Assembly: GCA_020425835.1 (NCBI GenBank)
Contig: JAGQRC010000271.1
Location: 1 to 5,814 of the forward strand
Length of the DNA stretch: 5,814 bases
Source: Planctomycetota bacterium
Lineage (GTDB): Bacteria > Planctomycetota > UBA8108 > UBA1146 > JAJFFE01
Direction: 5' to 3'
Translations under genes and position numbers: made by a program
Shown here: piece after piece, positions 1 through 5,814 of the stretch
Layout of the letters: every line of letters starts with the position of its first letter
Numbering within the stretch: the stretch's first letter is position 1
The notes under the pieces: generated by a model
Seen by the model: only the letters and a program-made list of their open reading frames with translations
Told to the model about the DNA's origin: nothing
Databases searched by the model: none

Positions 1-435
1 CGCGAAGATCTCTACTACCGGATCTCGATGTTCGAGATCGAGTTGCCGCGCCTGTCGAAGCGCGGCGACGACGTGATCCGCCTCGCGGAGTCCTTCCTAC
101 CGGACGGGATCACCCTGTCGGCGGATGCTCGCGGAGCGCTTCTCGCGTACTCGTGGCCGGGCAACGTCCGGGAACTCGAGAGCGTCATTCTCCAGGCCTG
201 CTTCGCCTGCTCGACATCGGAGATCACGTTGCGCGACCTCCCCGGCGAGATCGCCCGCGAAGGGCGACGCGGCCAGCTCGAGGTGCCCGTTCGAACGCTT
301 CGCGAGATCGAGGCGGAGCACATCGTCCAAACCTTGCAACGGCTCCACTACAACAAGAAGCGCACCGCTCAGGTCCTGGGCATCTCGCGCGACACGCTCT
401 ACCAGAAGATCCGCTACTACGGTATCGAAGGCTGA
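1..435 (+). CDS. Sigma-54-dependent transcriptional activator (NtrC/AtoC type), C-terminal part; 5' end outside the window
   Basis: This is the last 144 residues of a cytoplasmic enhancer-binding protein that uses ATP hydrolysis to open promoters held by sigma-54 RNA polymerase. The frame is open from base 1 and ends at TGA 433-435. Residues 1-7 read REDLYYR, the conserved arginine-finger region of the AAA+ module. Residues 52-60 read WPGNVRELE, the sensor-II signature of this family. After a linker, residues 100-144 form a Fis-type DNA-binding domain: a helix with LREIEAEHI, then NKKRTAQVLGISRDTLYQKI as the helix-turn-helix, ending in YYGIEG. The end looks intact. The GAFTGA loop, Walker motifs and any receiver or sensor domain lie upstream, so the input signal and exact subfamily cannot be read. 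The segment after the arginine finger is somewhat divergent (FEIELPRLSKR, where VFPIRLPPLRER is usual). The targets are unknown; the RHS gene downstream is one candidate. Confidence 0.96.
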   Translation, partial: REDLYYRISMFEIELPRLSKRGDDVIRLAESFLPDGITLSADARGALLAYSWPGNVRELESVILQACFACSTSEITLRDLPGEIAREGRRGQLEVPVRTLREIEAEHIVQTLQRLHYNKKRTAQVLGISRDTLYQKIRYYGIEG

Positions 436-540
436 AGCGGACGCGCGGCTCTCGATCACTCGGGAGGGACGATTCGTCGAGGACTCGGCGAGTGCCCGGG
501 ATCCGGACCCGACACGGTGATCCTCCGGACTGGGCGTCAT

Positions 541-581
541 CGACCGTGGACCGCTCGATCTCGTCGAGGAGCGCACGGTCG
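541..581. repeat. Imperfect inverted repeat / stem-loop in the intergenic gap
   Basis: CGACCGTG at 541-548 is exactly complementary to CACGGTCG at 574-581. Inside it CGCTC at 552-556 pairs with GAGCG at 569-573. The two stems stack directly on the 3' side and are separated by a 3-base bulge (549-551) on the 5' side, giving 13 base pairs around a 12-base loop. No T-run follows, so a standard rho-independent terminator is unlikely. It could be a terminator of another type, an operator dyad or an RNA structure; the sequence alone does not decide. Confidence 0.6.
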
Positions 582-699
582 TCGAACCTCCTCGGACGCT
601 TGCACTAAGGGTTGCGATTTCGGACGCCGCGTCGACCCGCCCGGACGACGGTTTCCTCCCCGGGCTTGGCCGACTCGTTTGCACTCCAGGCGCGAGAGC

Positions 700-717
700 A
701 CCAGCACCGGCGCTGGT
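700..717. repeat. Small stem-loop upstream of the RHS gene
   Basis: ACCAGC at 700-705 pairs with GCTGGT at 712-717 across the 6-base loop ACCGGC. It ends 23 bases before the ribosome binding site, so it would probably fall in the 5' untranslated region of the RHS transcript. A 6-bp stem of this kind is not rare in GC-rich DNA, so functional meaning is uncertain. Confidence 0.35.
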
Positions 718-740
718 CGCGACTTCCTCACTCGCATCGT

Positions 741-744
741 GGAG
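741..744 (+). promoter_or_regulatory. Ribosome binding site GGAG for the RHS gene
   Basis: GGAG lies 7 bases before the ATG at 752. It decides the start: the frame is open back to base 521, but no in-frame ATG, GTG or TTG with a comparable site was found between 521 and 752. The protein beginning at 752 opens with a good signal peptide, which supports the choice independently. Confidence 0.8.
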
Positions 745-751
745 CAAACCC

Positions 752-856
752 ATGAAACGCTCGATACCTCGGGCTCGGCGCGCAGGCGTCGGCGCTCTCT
801 CGTCGATTCCCTTGGTCTTGCTGATCTCTCTGTCATCGACCACTACCGTCGACGCT
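752..856 (+). other. Signal peptide of the RHS protein
   Basis: Residues 1-35 show a basic start (MKRSIPRARR), a hydrophobic core (SIPLVLLISL, residues 18-27) and a polar end with VDA before Gln36, a good signal peptidase I site. There is no lipobox cysteine at the cleavage point, so a lipoprotein is not indicated. RARRA could be read as a loose twin-arginine start, but the hydrophobic follow-up residues of a Tat motif are absent; Sec export is more likely. Confidence 0.85.
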
Positions 857-3800
857 CAGTCGAATCCGGCGCCGACCATCTCGATCTGTTCCGACTGTCC
901 TCCGCCGTTCGTGGAGTCTCCCGCGCCGATGCTCCGCGAGCCCTTCTTCCCCGAGCCCCCAGGGGGAGGCAATCCCGGGGACTGCTTGGTCTGCATGTGT
1001 TTCTACTGGGTCTGGGTCCCGTGTGGCGTTCCGCCGGACCAACCTCCCGCTGGGGACCCGGTGGAGCCGGGAGAGGTCCCCGACGAGCCGACCGATCCCG
1101 ATCAGGGACCGTGCGGGTACCGGAGACTGGTGATCGAGTTGACCGACTCCCGGAGCTGCAACACCAGTCAGGTCGGCTTCGCGTGCACGGGACCGGGCTA
1201 CTGCATGATGCCGAAGCTGCCCTGTCTCGATCTCGACGCCGACGGAATCTGCTCATGGACCGACGACGATCCGGAGGACGATGTCGACGAAGCGATCGAG
1301 AAGGTCATCGGCGACAACGTGGACCCGACCGCACTCGAGTACTGGAACCTGTTTCGTGATGCCGATGGAGATGGGCTTCCGAACATCTTGGACCACGACT
1401 TCGAGATCAACGGGCCGAAGTTCAACGCCGATGGCGAACTCAACCCCGACTACGTTCCCTTCAATCCACTGGCTCCGATTCCTCCCGACGCCGACATGGT
1501 GGATGAGATCTTCGCCGAAGCGGGCTTCTTCCTTCCCGCCGGGCTGAAACCGTCCGACCTGCTCCCCGGAGACACCGCGGAGTGGGATCTGAACGGAGGC
1601 GATCTGACGCTCGGCGACCTCGTTCCGCACCTGGTCAGTGGCCTCGTGGCGATCAAGGACGCTCGGATCTCCGACCTGGTGGCGGCGGCCGTCGGATTCT
1701 TCACGAGCGGTGTCGCGCTCAGTACCGATCTGCACTCGGCCTACCACGCGGCCATCATCGACGAGCTCGAAGCGCTGGTCCAAGCCGCCTTCGATCTCGA
1801 GAGCTTCCTCTACTACCTCGGTCCGGGATACGCCGGTGGGCTCGATGAGTACTTCGCCATCTCCGAGAAGATCGACTCGATCATCGAGCCGATCGACGGG
1901 TTGATCGCGGAGCACTACCGGATCCTCACCGACATCGTCGAGAGCCCGCAGTACCAGCGCATGCTGAAAGCGCTCGAGTCGATCAACGAAGCGTCCAAGC
2001 AGGCTTTGGTCGGGAAGTTCGGCGAGGCGGAGGTCGCCTCCCGCGTGACGGCGGCGCTCGCGATCCGCGTGGTCTTCACGAACGGAACGCCGCTGTTGAA
2101 GCCGGTGATCGTCTGGAGCGATGGATCGGTCTACGAGGTCGATGACCCCAGCACGTCGCCGACCTCCAAGGAGATCGAGACGAGTCGTGGCGATCCCGTC
2201 AGCACCTCGACCGGGGCCTTCCAGTACGAGAACATCGACTTCGCGCTCGACGGGCGTGGAGTGAACCTCGAGCTGAAGCGCGTGTACGACAGCCGGGATC
2301 TGCACCTCGGTGCGACGGGACGGAACTTCTCCATGCCGCTCGTGGAGACTCGACTCCAGATCATCCCCGGACTCGACTGGCGGATGCTGATCCTGCATTG
2401 GGGTGACGGACGCATCAGTCACTTCGTCCTCGATGAGGATCCGGACTCGAACGAGAGCTTCTACCAGGGGATCCTCGGAGAGTACGGGAAGATCCGCATC
2501 GCGCGGGGTGACGGGGGCGACGAGCCGGGCTGCTCGAGTCCGGTGTTCGGGTTCATTCTCCGCGAGCCGAGCGGCCTTCAGTGGTACTTCTGCCCTCCAG
2601 CGGTGGAGCTCGGCGCCGGAGGCTACTTGACGTGCTGGCTGCGGAAGGTCTCGGACCTCCAGGGCAACGCGCTCGTGATCCAGCGCGATGGCTTTGCACG
2701 GTGCACGCACATCATCGACACCCTCTACCGAACGACGCAGTTCACGTACCTGAACGACCATGAACGCATCATCTCGAAGATCACGCGACCGGATGGCGGA
2801 GAGATCCGCTACACCTACGATCTGACGAAGAGCAACTCCGGTGTCACCAGCTACGACCTGGTCCGGGTCGACTTCCCCGAAACGCTGTACATCACCGAGA
2901 GCCGAGAGGTCGCCAGCGGACGCGGCTGGCTGGACTACGAGTACTGGCAACACCCGGACGGGTTCGTCGTGGACCCTTCCGGTGTGATGAACCACAACCT
3001 CAAGTCGGTGACTTCTCCCACCGGAGTCGTCGTCGAGGTCCAGTACTACTTCGATCCCGACGGTTACTCCCACGATCGGGTACAGTCCGTGACCGTCGAC
3101 GGGAGGACGACGAGCTTCCTCTGGCAGGAGCTCGACGACTCGAATCCCGACGCCTACGGACAGAAGGCGGCGCACCTCTGTCGCGTGTTGCTGCCCGACG
3201 GAGAACTCGAGGCGTACTATCACGACTCGGGAAGCCGACTGCTCCGCCGCGAGGTCTCGGCGTTCCGGGATGACGACGGGGACTTCGTGCCGGACGGCTC
3301 GGATCCGGCGGGCGTCAACGCCTATCTGACACTCTACGAGTACGAGGACACGGACAACCGGGTACTCTCGCGCACGACGACGACCGACCTCGACTTCGTC
3401 GGTGGTCCGCGTCGGAGAACGGAGTGGGACTACAACTCGGCTGCGAGCGATCGTTTCCAGCAGGGATTGATCCTGGAGGTACGGAACTTCGCCGCCACGA
3501 TGAGTGAAGGCGAAGCTCCGGTTCGTGTCGAGTCCCACGTCTACGACCCGATCACCGTCGCCACTCGGACGACGGTCGACGCCCTCGGTCGCGTCGTCGA
3601 CCGGACGTTCACTCATCAGGAGGCGCCGTTGTCGGTGGCCGCCGGCGCGTTCGGCGTCCGCGACTGGGGCATCGACCTCGGGAGCACGGGCTGGAACGTC
3701 GGCGACGTGAACGGCGACGGAATGACCGGGACCTTCACTTCACTCGGCGGTTTCGTGACAGGTGTCTTCGATGCGGCGTCGATCTCCTATCCGGAACTCG

Positions 3801-5814
3801 ACGTTCCACCGGCAACCGGCCCCGGATCGCCGACGACCACGACGCCGCAGGAGCTGCGGGCCTACAACCCGTACGGCCAACGCACCGACGTGCGGAGCCC
3901 CGCCGGACTCTGGACTCGTTACCAGTACGTGGGGGGTCGGCTGTCCGCCGTCACGTCGGACACGACCGATGTGCCTCCGGTGACCCAGACCTTCGAATAC
4001 GATTCTTGGGGGAACCTGACCCGAACGACCACCGCGGGTGGTCGGGTCACGGAGTACACGTACGACGGTTGGGACCACATCATCAGCGAAGCGGAGTACC
4101 CACGCGTCGCCCCGGGGGAAGATCCGACGGAGAAGGTCGTTCGCGATTTCTTCTTCGACCTCGCCGGAGACCGGCGCGGCACCTCGGTTCCGCACCTGGA
4201 GCTCGCGACCTCGGATCCCTACTCGACGGGTCATGTTCCCGTCCTGGCCAGCTGGTCCGACTACCGGCCGAACCACTCGGTGTCGAGCCTCGAGCGATGG
4301 TCGCACTTCGAGGGTCAGGCCTCGGTCGCGACGACGCAGTACGAGTACGACGGTCAGGAGCGCGAGTTCCGAGTCGTTCGCCCGGACGGCTCGACCCGTC
4401 ACCTTCTCCGCGACACTCGCGGACTGCCGGTCGAAGCGATCGAGACCGGAACGGACGGCGTCACGACAGCGGTTCGATCCTTCGAGTACGACTCGCTCGG
4501 CAACCCGACGGCGGCGGTCGCCTCGGTCGACTCGGACGGCGACGGGAACCGGGATCGAACGACGCAGACGCCGAATGGCTACGGGGAGATCGTCCGAACC
4601 ATCTCACCGATCGGTGTTCGCAGCGAGTCGACGCTGGATGACGCGGGACGACCGGTCCGGACCTTGGTCTACGACTCCCAGGACGTCGTCGTCTCCGATA
4701 CGACCCAGGAGTACGACGCGCTCGACCGCGTCACGCGGACCGTCGTCCAGAATCTCCTGATCGACCCTCTCGGTAACGTCTACCCGGGAGCGCCAGCCCA
4801 GTTCGTCGTCGAACAAGGTTGGGGACTCGGGGACGATCAACTCAACTGGAGTTGCGTGGATCCCGCGGGCGCGGCTCGGATCACTCGCCACGAGTACGAC
4901 TCCTTGGGACGCCGCACTGTGACATGGAAGGGTGCGACCGACGAGGTCGGGGAGTCGTTCGAGTACGACAGCGAGGGTCGGCCGACGCGCCGAGTGACAC
5001 AGTACGACTCGTCGGGTCGCACCGGTTCGGAGAACCCGAGCACGTCGTCGGTGACTTACGCGTACGATGCCTACGGTCGACTCGGAGCGGAGCAGGTTGG
5101 CGCGGGCCCGCCGACGACGTACGAGTACGATGCGTCGGGGAACCGGATCGCCGAGACGGATCCGACCGGTCTCCGCATCGAGTATGACTGCGACTCCAAC
5201 GGACTCTGCTTCCGTGAGCGCGACGCGGCGGGCACCGGCGTCGAGCGGATCGCCCAGTACTCGTTCGATGTCATGGACCGCCTGACGTCCATCACCAACG
5301 GGAACGGGATCGCCACGACCTTTGCCTACGACGCGCTGGGTCGGTTGGCGGAGCGAGGCTACGCCGACGGCCACATCGTGACCTATGTCAACGACTCCCG
5401 AGGCCGAGTGACATCGATCGTCGAGCCGGGCCAGGGGGGGACGTCGACCGCGATCATCTACGACGCGGCCGATCGACCGACGGAGATCGCCGCCACGGGT
5501 GCAGACGCGGACGTGTCGAGGACCCACGCGTACGACGCGCTGGGTCGCATGACCGTGGCGTCCGAACGGGTCGGCAGTGGCGATCCGATCACCGTCTTCC
5601 GCGCTCACGACTCGTCTGACCACGTCGTCGCGGAGCGCCAGCTGATCGGAGCCCTCGTGGATCGATTGGCCCTGGCGTCGTACGACTCGACAGGGTTGCT
5701 GGAAGATGTCCTCTATCCGACGGGCTGGGTCGCCAGGCGCTCGCGCGACTCGATCGGGCGACTGAGCGCCATCGTGCGGGATCCAGGCGGCATCGCGAAG
5801 ACCGTCGCGCAGTT
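752..5814 (+). CDS. Exported giant RHS/YD-repeat protein, 3' end outside the window
   Basis: The frame is open for 1687 codons from ATG 752 to the right edge with no stop, so the C-terminus is missing. Order of parts: signal peptide (residues 1-35); Cys/Pro-rich segment (36-170, 12 Cys); a D-x-D-x-D-G-L-P-N loop (203-214); a helix-rich segment (about 285-437); an RHS N-terminal module resembling DUF6531 from RGDPVSTSTGAF (479-490) with VNLELKRVYDSR after it; a beta-rich region with paired Cys 594, 614, 628 and 651; then YD repeats from residue 689 (YTYD). These include FEYDSWGN (1081), HEYDSLGRR (1380) and FAYDALGRL (1524). Known RHS/YD proteins fold into a hollow beta shell that encloses a C-terminal tip, often a toxin or effector. 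No core-closing DPxGL motif or tip is visible here, so a toxin role is only inference. Export to the envelope or outside is supported by the signal peptide. Naming a gene symbol is not justified. Confidence 0.95.
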   Translation, partial: MKRSIPRARRAGVGALSSIPLVLLISLSSTTTVDAQSNPAPTISICSDCPPPFVESPAPMLREPFFPEPPGGGNPGDCLVCMCFYWVWVPCGVPPDQPPAGDPVEPGEVPDEPTDPDQGPCGYRRLVIELTDSRSCNTSQVGFACTGPGYCMMPKLPCLDLDADGICSWTDDDPEDDVDEAIEKVIGDNVDPTALEYWNLFRDADGDGLPNILDHDFEINGPKFNADGELNPDYVPFNPLAPIPPDADMVDEIFAEAGFFLPAGLKPSDLLPGDTAEWDLNGGDLTLGDLVPHLVSGLVAIKDARISDLVAAAVGFFTSGVALSTDLHSAYHAAIIDELEALVQAAFDLESFLYYLGPGYAGGLDEYFAISEKIDSIIEPIDGLIAEHYRILTDIVESPQYQRMLKALESINEASKQALVGKFGEAEVASRVTAALAIRVVFTNGTPLLKPVIVWSDGSVYEVDDPSTSPTSKEIETSRGDPVSTSTGAFQYENIDFALDGRGVNLELKRVYDSRDLHLGATGRNFSMPLVETRLQIIPGLDWRMLILHWGDGRISHFVLDEDPDSNESFYQGILGEYGKIRIARGDGGDEPGCSSPVFGFILREPSGLQWYFCPPAVELGAGGYLTCWLRKVSDLQGNALVIQRDGFARCTHIIDTLYRTTQFTYLNDHERIISKITRPDGGEIRYTYDLTKSNSGVTSYDLVRVDFPETLYITESREVASGRGWLDYEYWQHPDGFVVDPSGVMNHNLKSVTSPTGVVVEVQYYFDPDGYSHDRVQSVTVDGRTTSFLWQELDDSNPDAYGQKAAHLCRVLLPDGELEAYYHDSGSRLLRREVSAFRDDDGDFVPDGSDPAGVNAYLTLYEYEDTDNRVLSRTTTTDLDFVGGPRRRTEWDYNSAASDRFQQGLILEVRNFAATMSEGEAPVRVESHVYDPITVATRTTVDALGRVVDRTFTHQEAPLSVAAGAFGVRDWGIDLGSTGWNVGDVNGDGMTGTFTSLGGFVTGVFDAASISYPELDVPPATGPGSPTTTTPQELRAYNPYGQRTDVRSPAGLWTRYQYVGGRLSAVTSDTTDVPPVTQTFEYDSWGNLTRTTTAGGRVTEYTYDGWDHIISEAEYPRVAPGEDPTEKVVRDFFFDLAGDRRGTSVPHLELATSDPYSTGHVPVLASWSDYRPNHSVSSLERWSHFEGQASVATTQYEYDGQEREFRVVRPDGSTRHLLRDTRGLPVEAIETGTDGVTTAVRSFEYDSLGNPTAAVASVDSDGDGNRDRTTQTPNGYGEIVRTISPIGVRSESTLDDAGRPVRTLVYDSQDVVVSDTTQEYDALDRVTRTVVQNLLIDPLGNVYPGAPAQFVVEQGWGLGDDQLNWSCVDPAGAARITRHEYDSLGRRTVTWKGATDEVGESFEYDSEGRPTRRVTQYDSSGRTGSENPSTSSVTYAYDAYGRLGAEQVGAGPPTTYEYDASGNRIAETDPTGLRIEYDCDSNGLCFRERDAAGTGVERIAQYSFDVMDRLTSITNGNGIATTFAYDALGRLAERGYADGHIVTYVNDSRGRVTSIVEPGQGGTSTAIIYDAADRPTEIAATGADADVSRTHAYDALGRMTVASERVGSGDPITVFRAHDSSDHVVAERQLIGALVDRLALASYDSTGLLEDVLYPTGWVARRSRDSIGRLSAIVRDPGGIAKTVAQ
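857..1258 (+). other. Cys/Pro-rich N-terminal segment of the mature RHS protein
   Basis: Residues 36-169 contain cysteines 46, 49, 78, 81, 83, 91, 121, 136, 145, 151, 158 and 167, including two CxxC pairs (46/49, 78/81). A short aromatic run FYWVWV (84-89) sits between Cys83 and Cys91. Residues 93-120 are a linker with 10 prolines among 28 residues and many acidic residues. The segment ends with DLDADG (160-165). Outside the cytoplasm these cysteines would most simply form disulfides. I do not recognise the domain family. Confidence 0.6.
2186..2317 (+). other. RHS N-terminal module (DUF6531-like) inside the RHS protein
   Basis: Residues 479-522 carry the typical entry to an RHS shell: GDPVSTSTGAF, an acidic strand (NIDFAL), a glycine turn (DGRG) and LELKRVYDSRD, followed by a GRNFSMPL segment where most family members have a GPGW-type turn. 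The turn residues differ from the common form, so the match is to the family as a whole. This position marks the change from the unfamiliar N-terminal half to the RHS shell. Confidence 0.8.
3992..5769 (+). repeat. Tandem YD (RHS) repeat-coding tract
   Basis: Protein-level repeats of the form (F/Y)xYDxxGRxxx occur with the YD tyrosine at residues 1083, 1104, 1199, 1246, 1307, 1321, 1382, 1405, 1418, 1438, 1459, 1478, 1526, 1570, 1594 and 1644. Degenerate copies have FD at 1505, ND at 1547, HD at 1619 and RD near 1666. From 1382 onward the spacing is mostly 19-25 residues, as expected for RHS shell strands. Larger gaps (1104-1199 and 1321-1382) hold divergent strands or inserts. The copies differ strongly in DNA sequence, so this is an old protein repeat rather than a recent DNA duplication. 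Confidence 0.9.

Larger units (their letters stand above)
436..751. other. Non-coding gap between the regulator and the RHS gene
   Basis: No convincing gene is seen here on either strand; the open frames crossing it are continuations or shadows of neighbouring frames and lack family resemblance. There is no hairpin followed by a T-run, so no classical intrinsic terminator can be called for the regulator. The gap contains a strong imperfect hairpin at 541-581, a small hairpin at 700-717, a -24/-12-like sequence at 667-683 with one base too many in the spacer, and the GGAG ribosome binding site of the RHS gene. A 316-base gap between co-directional genes leaves room for a separate promoter, but no clear -35/-10 pair was found by eye. 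Confidence 0.7.

Noticed and set aside
499..529. Possible terminator hairpin after the regulator (GGATC 499-503 with GATCC 519-523, repeated TCCGGA)
   Set aside because: The stem is only 5 bp with a 15-base loop and no T-run follows; the TCCGGA copies are self-complementary 6-mers whose pairing does not extend.
601..616. Alternative -24/-12 candidate TGCACTAAGGGTTGCG
   Set aside because: The -12 half (TTGC) is present, but the required GG at -24 is GC, so an essential base is missing.
97..843. Open frame of 248 codons on the - strand over the regulator and gap
   Set aside because: The + strand of 1-435 encodes unmistakable AAA+ and Fis motifs; the antisense product is low-complexity without domains.
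517..1359. Open frame of 280 codons on the + strand across the gap and the RHS start
   Set aside because: It overlaps the signal peptide and Cys-rich part in another frame, is very rich in arginine and serine as expected for an out-of-frame GC-rich reading, and has no family motifs. The frame from ATG 752 has an RBS and a signal peptide.
1253..3616. Open frame of 787 codons on the - strand, antisense to the RHS gene
   Set aside because: It is in codon register with the RHS frame, and its stop is the reverse of the sense serine codon TCA (1253-1255). Such antisense frames stay open in GC-rich genes because TTA, CTA and TCA are rare. Its product is arginine/valine/aspartate-rich without domains, and the sense strand has clear RHS family motifs.
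3740..4402. Open frame of 220 codons on the - strand
   Set aside because: It is an antisense shadow bounded by the sense TCA codon at 3740-3742; no recognisable domain.
4604..5623. Open frame of 339 codons on the - strand
   Set aside because: It is the same kind of antisense shadow, ending at the sense TCA codon 4604-4606 and lying opposite the clearest YD repeats.
3992..5769. CRISPR-like or recent tandem DNA repeats suggested by recurring TACGACxCG words
   Set aside because: The recurrence comes from codons for the YD motif; intervals are irregular and flanks differ, so it is a protein repeat, not a DNA array.

Overview
The window is GC-rich bacterial DNA, roughly two-thirds G+C by eye, with third codon positions dominated by G and C. 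It holds two incomplete protein-coding genes on the + strand separated by a 316-base gap. A sigma-54 activator, a giant exported RHS/YD-repeat protein and scattered calcium-loop-like D-x-D-x-D-G motifs together suggest a large-genome environmental Gram-negative lineage such as Planctomycetota, Myxococcota or a related group. This is inference; nothing in the window fixes the taxon.

Layout. Bases 1-435 encode the C-terminal 144 residues of an NtrC/AtoC-type sigma-54-dependent regulator: the end of the AAA+ ATPase module plus a Fis-type helix-turn-helix. Bases 436-751 are non-coding. They contain a strong imperfect hairpin at 541-581, a smaller hairpin at 700-717, a near-miss -24/-12 element around 667-683, and a GGAG ribosome binding site at 741-744. 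From 752 to the right edge a single frame stays open for 1687 codons without a stop. It encodes a signal peptide, a Cys/Pro-rich segment, a helix-rich segment of unknown type, an RHS N-terminal module (DUF6531-like) near residue 480, and then YD repeats that become regular (about 21 residues apart) toward the end of the window. The protein's C-terminus, where RHS proteins normally carry their core-closing motif and variable tip, lies outside the window.

How the parts relate. The two genes are co-directional, but the gap and the RBS just before 752 make independent transcription of the RHS gene plausible. Control of the RHS gene by the adjacent sigma-54 activator is possible but not shown: the only -24/-12-like sequence has an 11-base rather than 10-base GG-GC spacing. 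No complete novel system is visible. The parts most worth following are the unfamiliar N-terminal half of the RHS protein, a non-YD insert with a calcium-loop-like motif inside the repeat array, and the unseen C-terminal tip. Long open frames on the opposite strand of the RHS gene are codon-bias shadows, each ending at a sense TCA serine codon.
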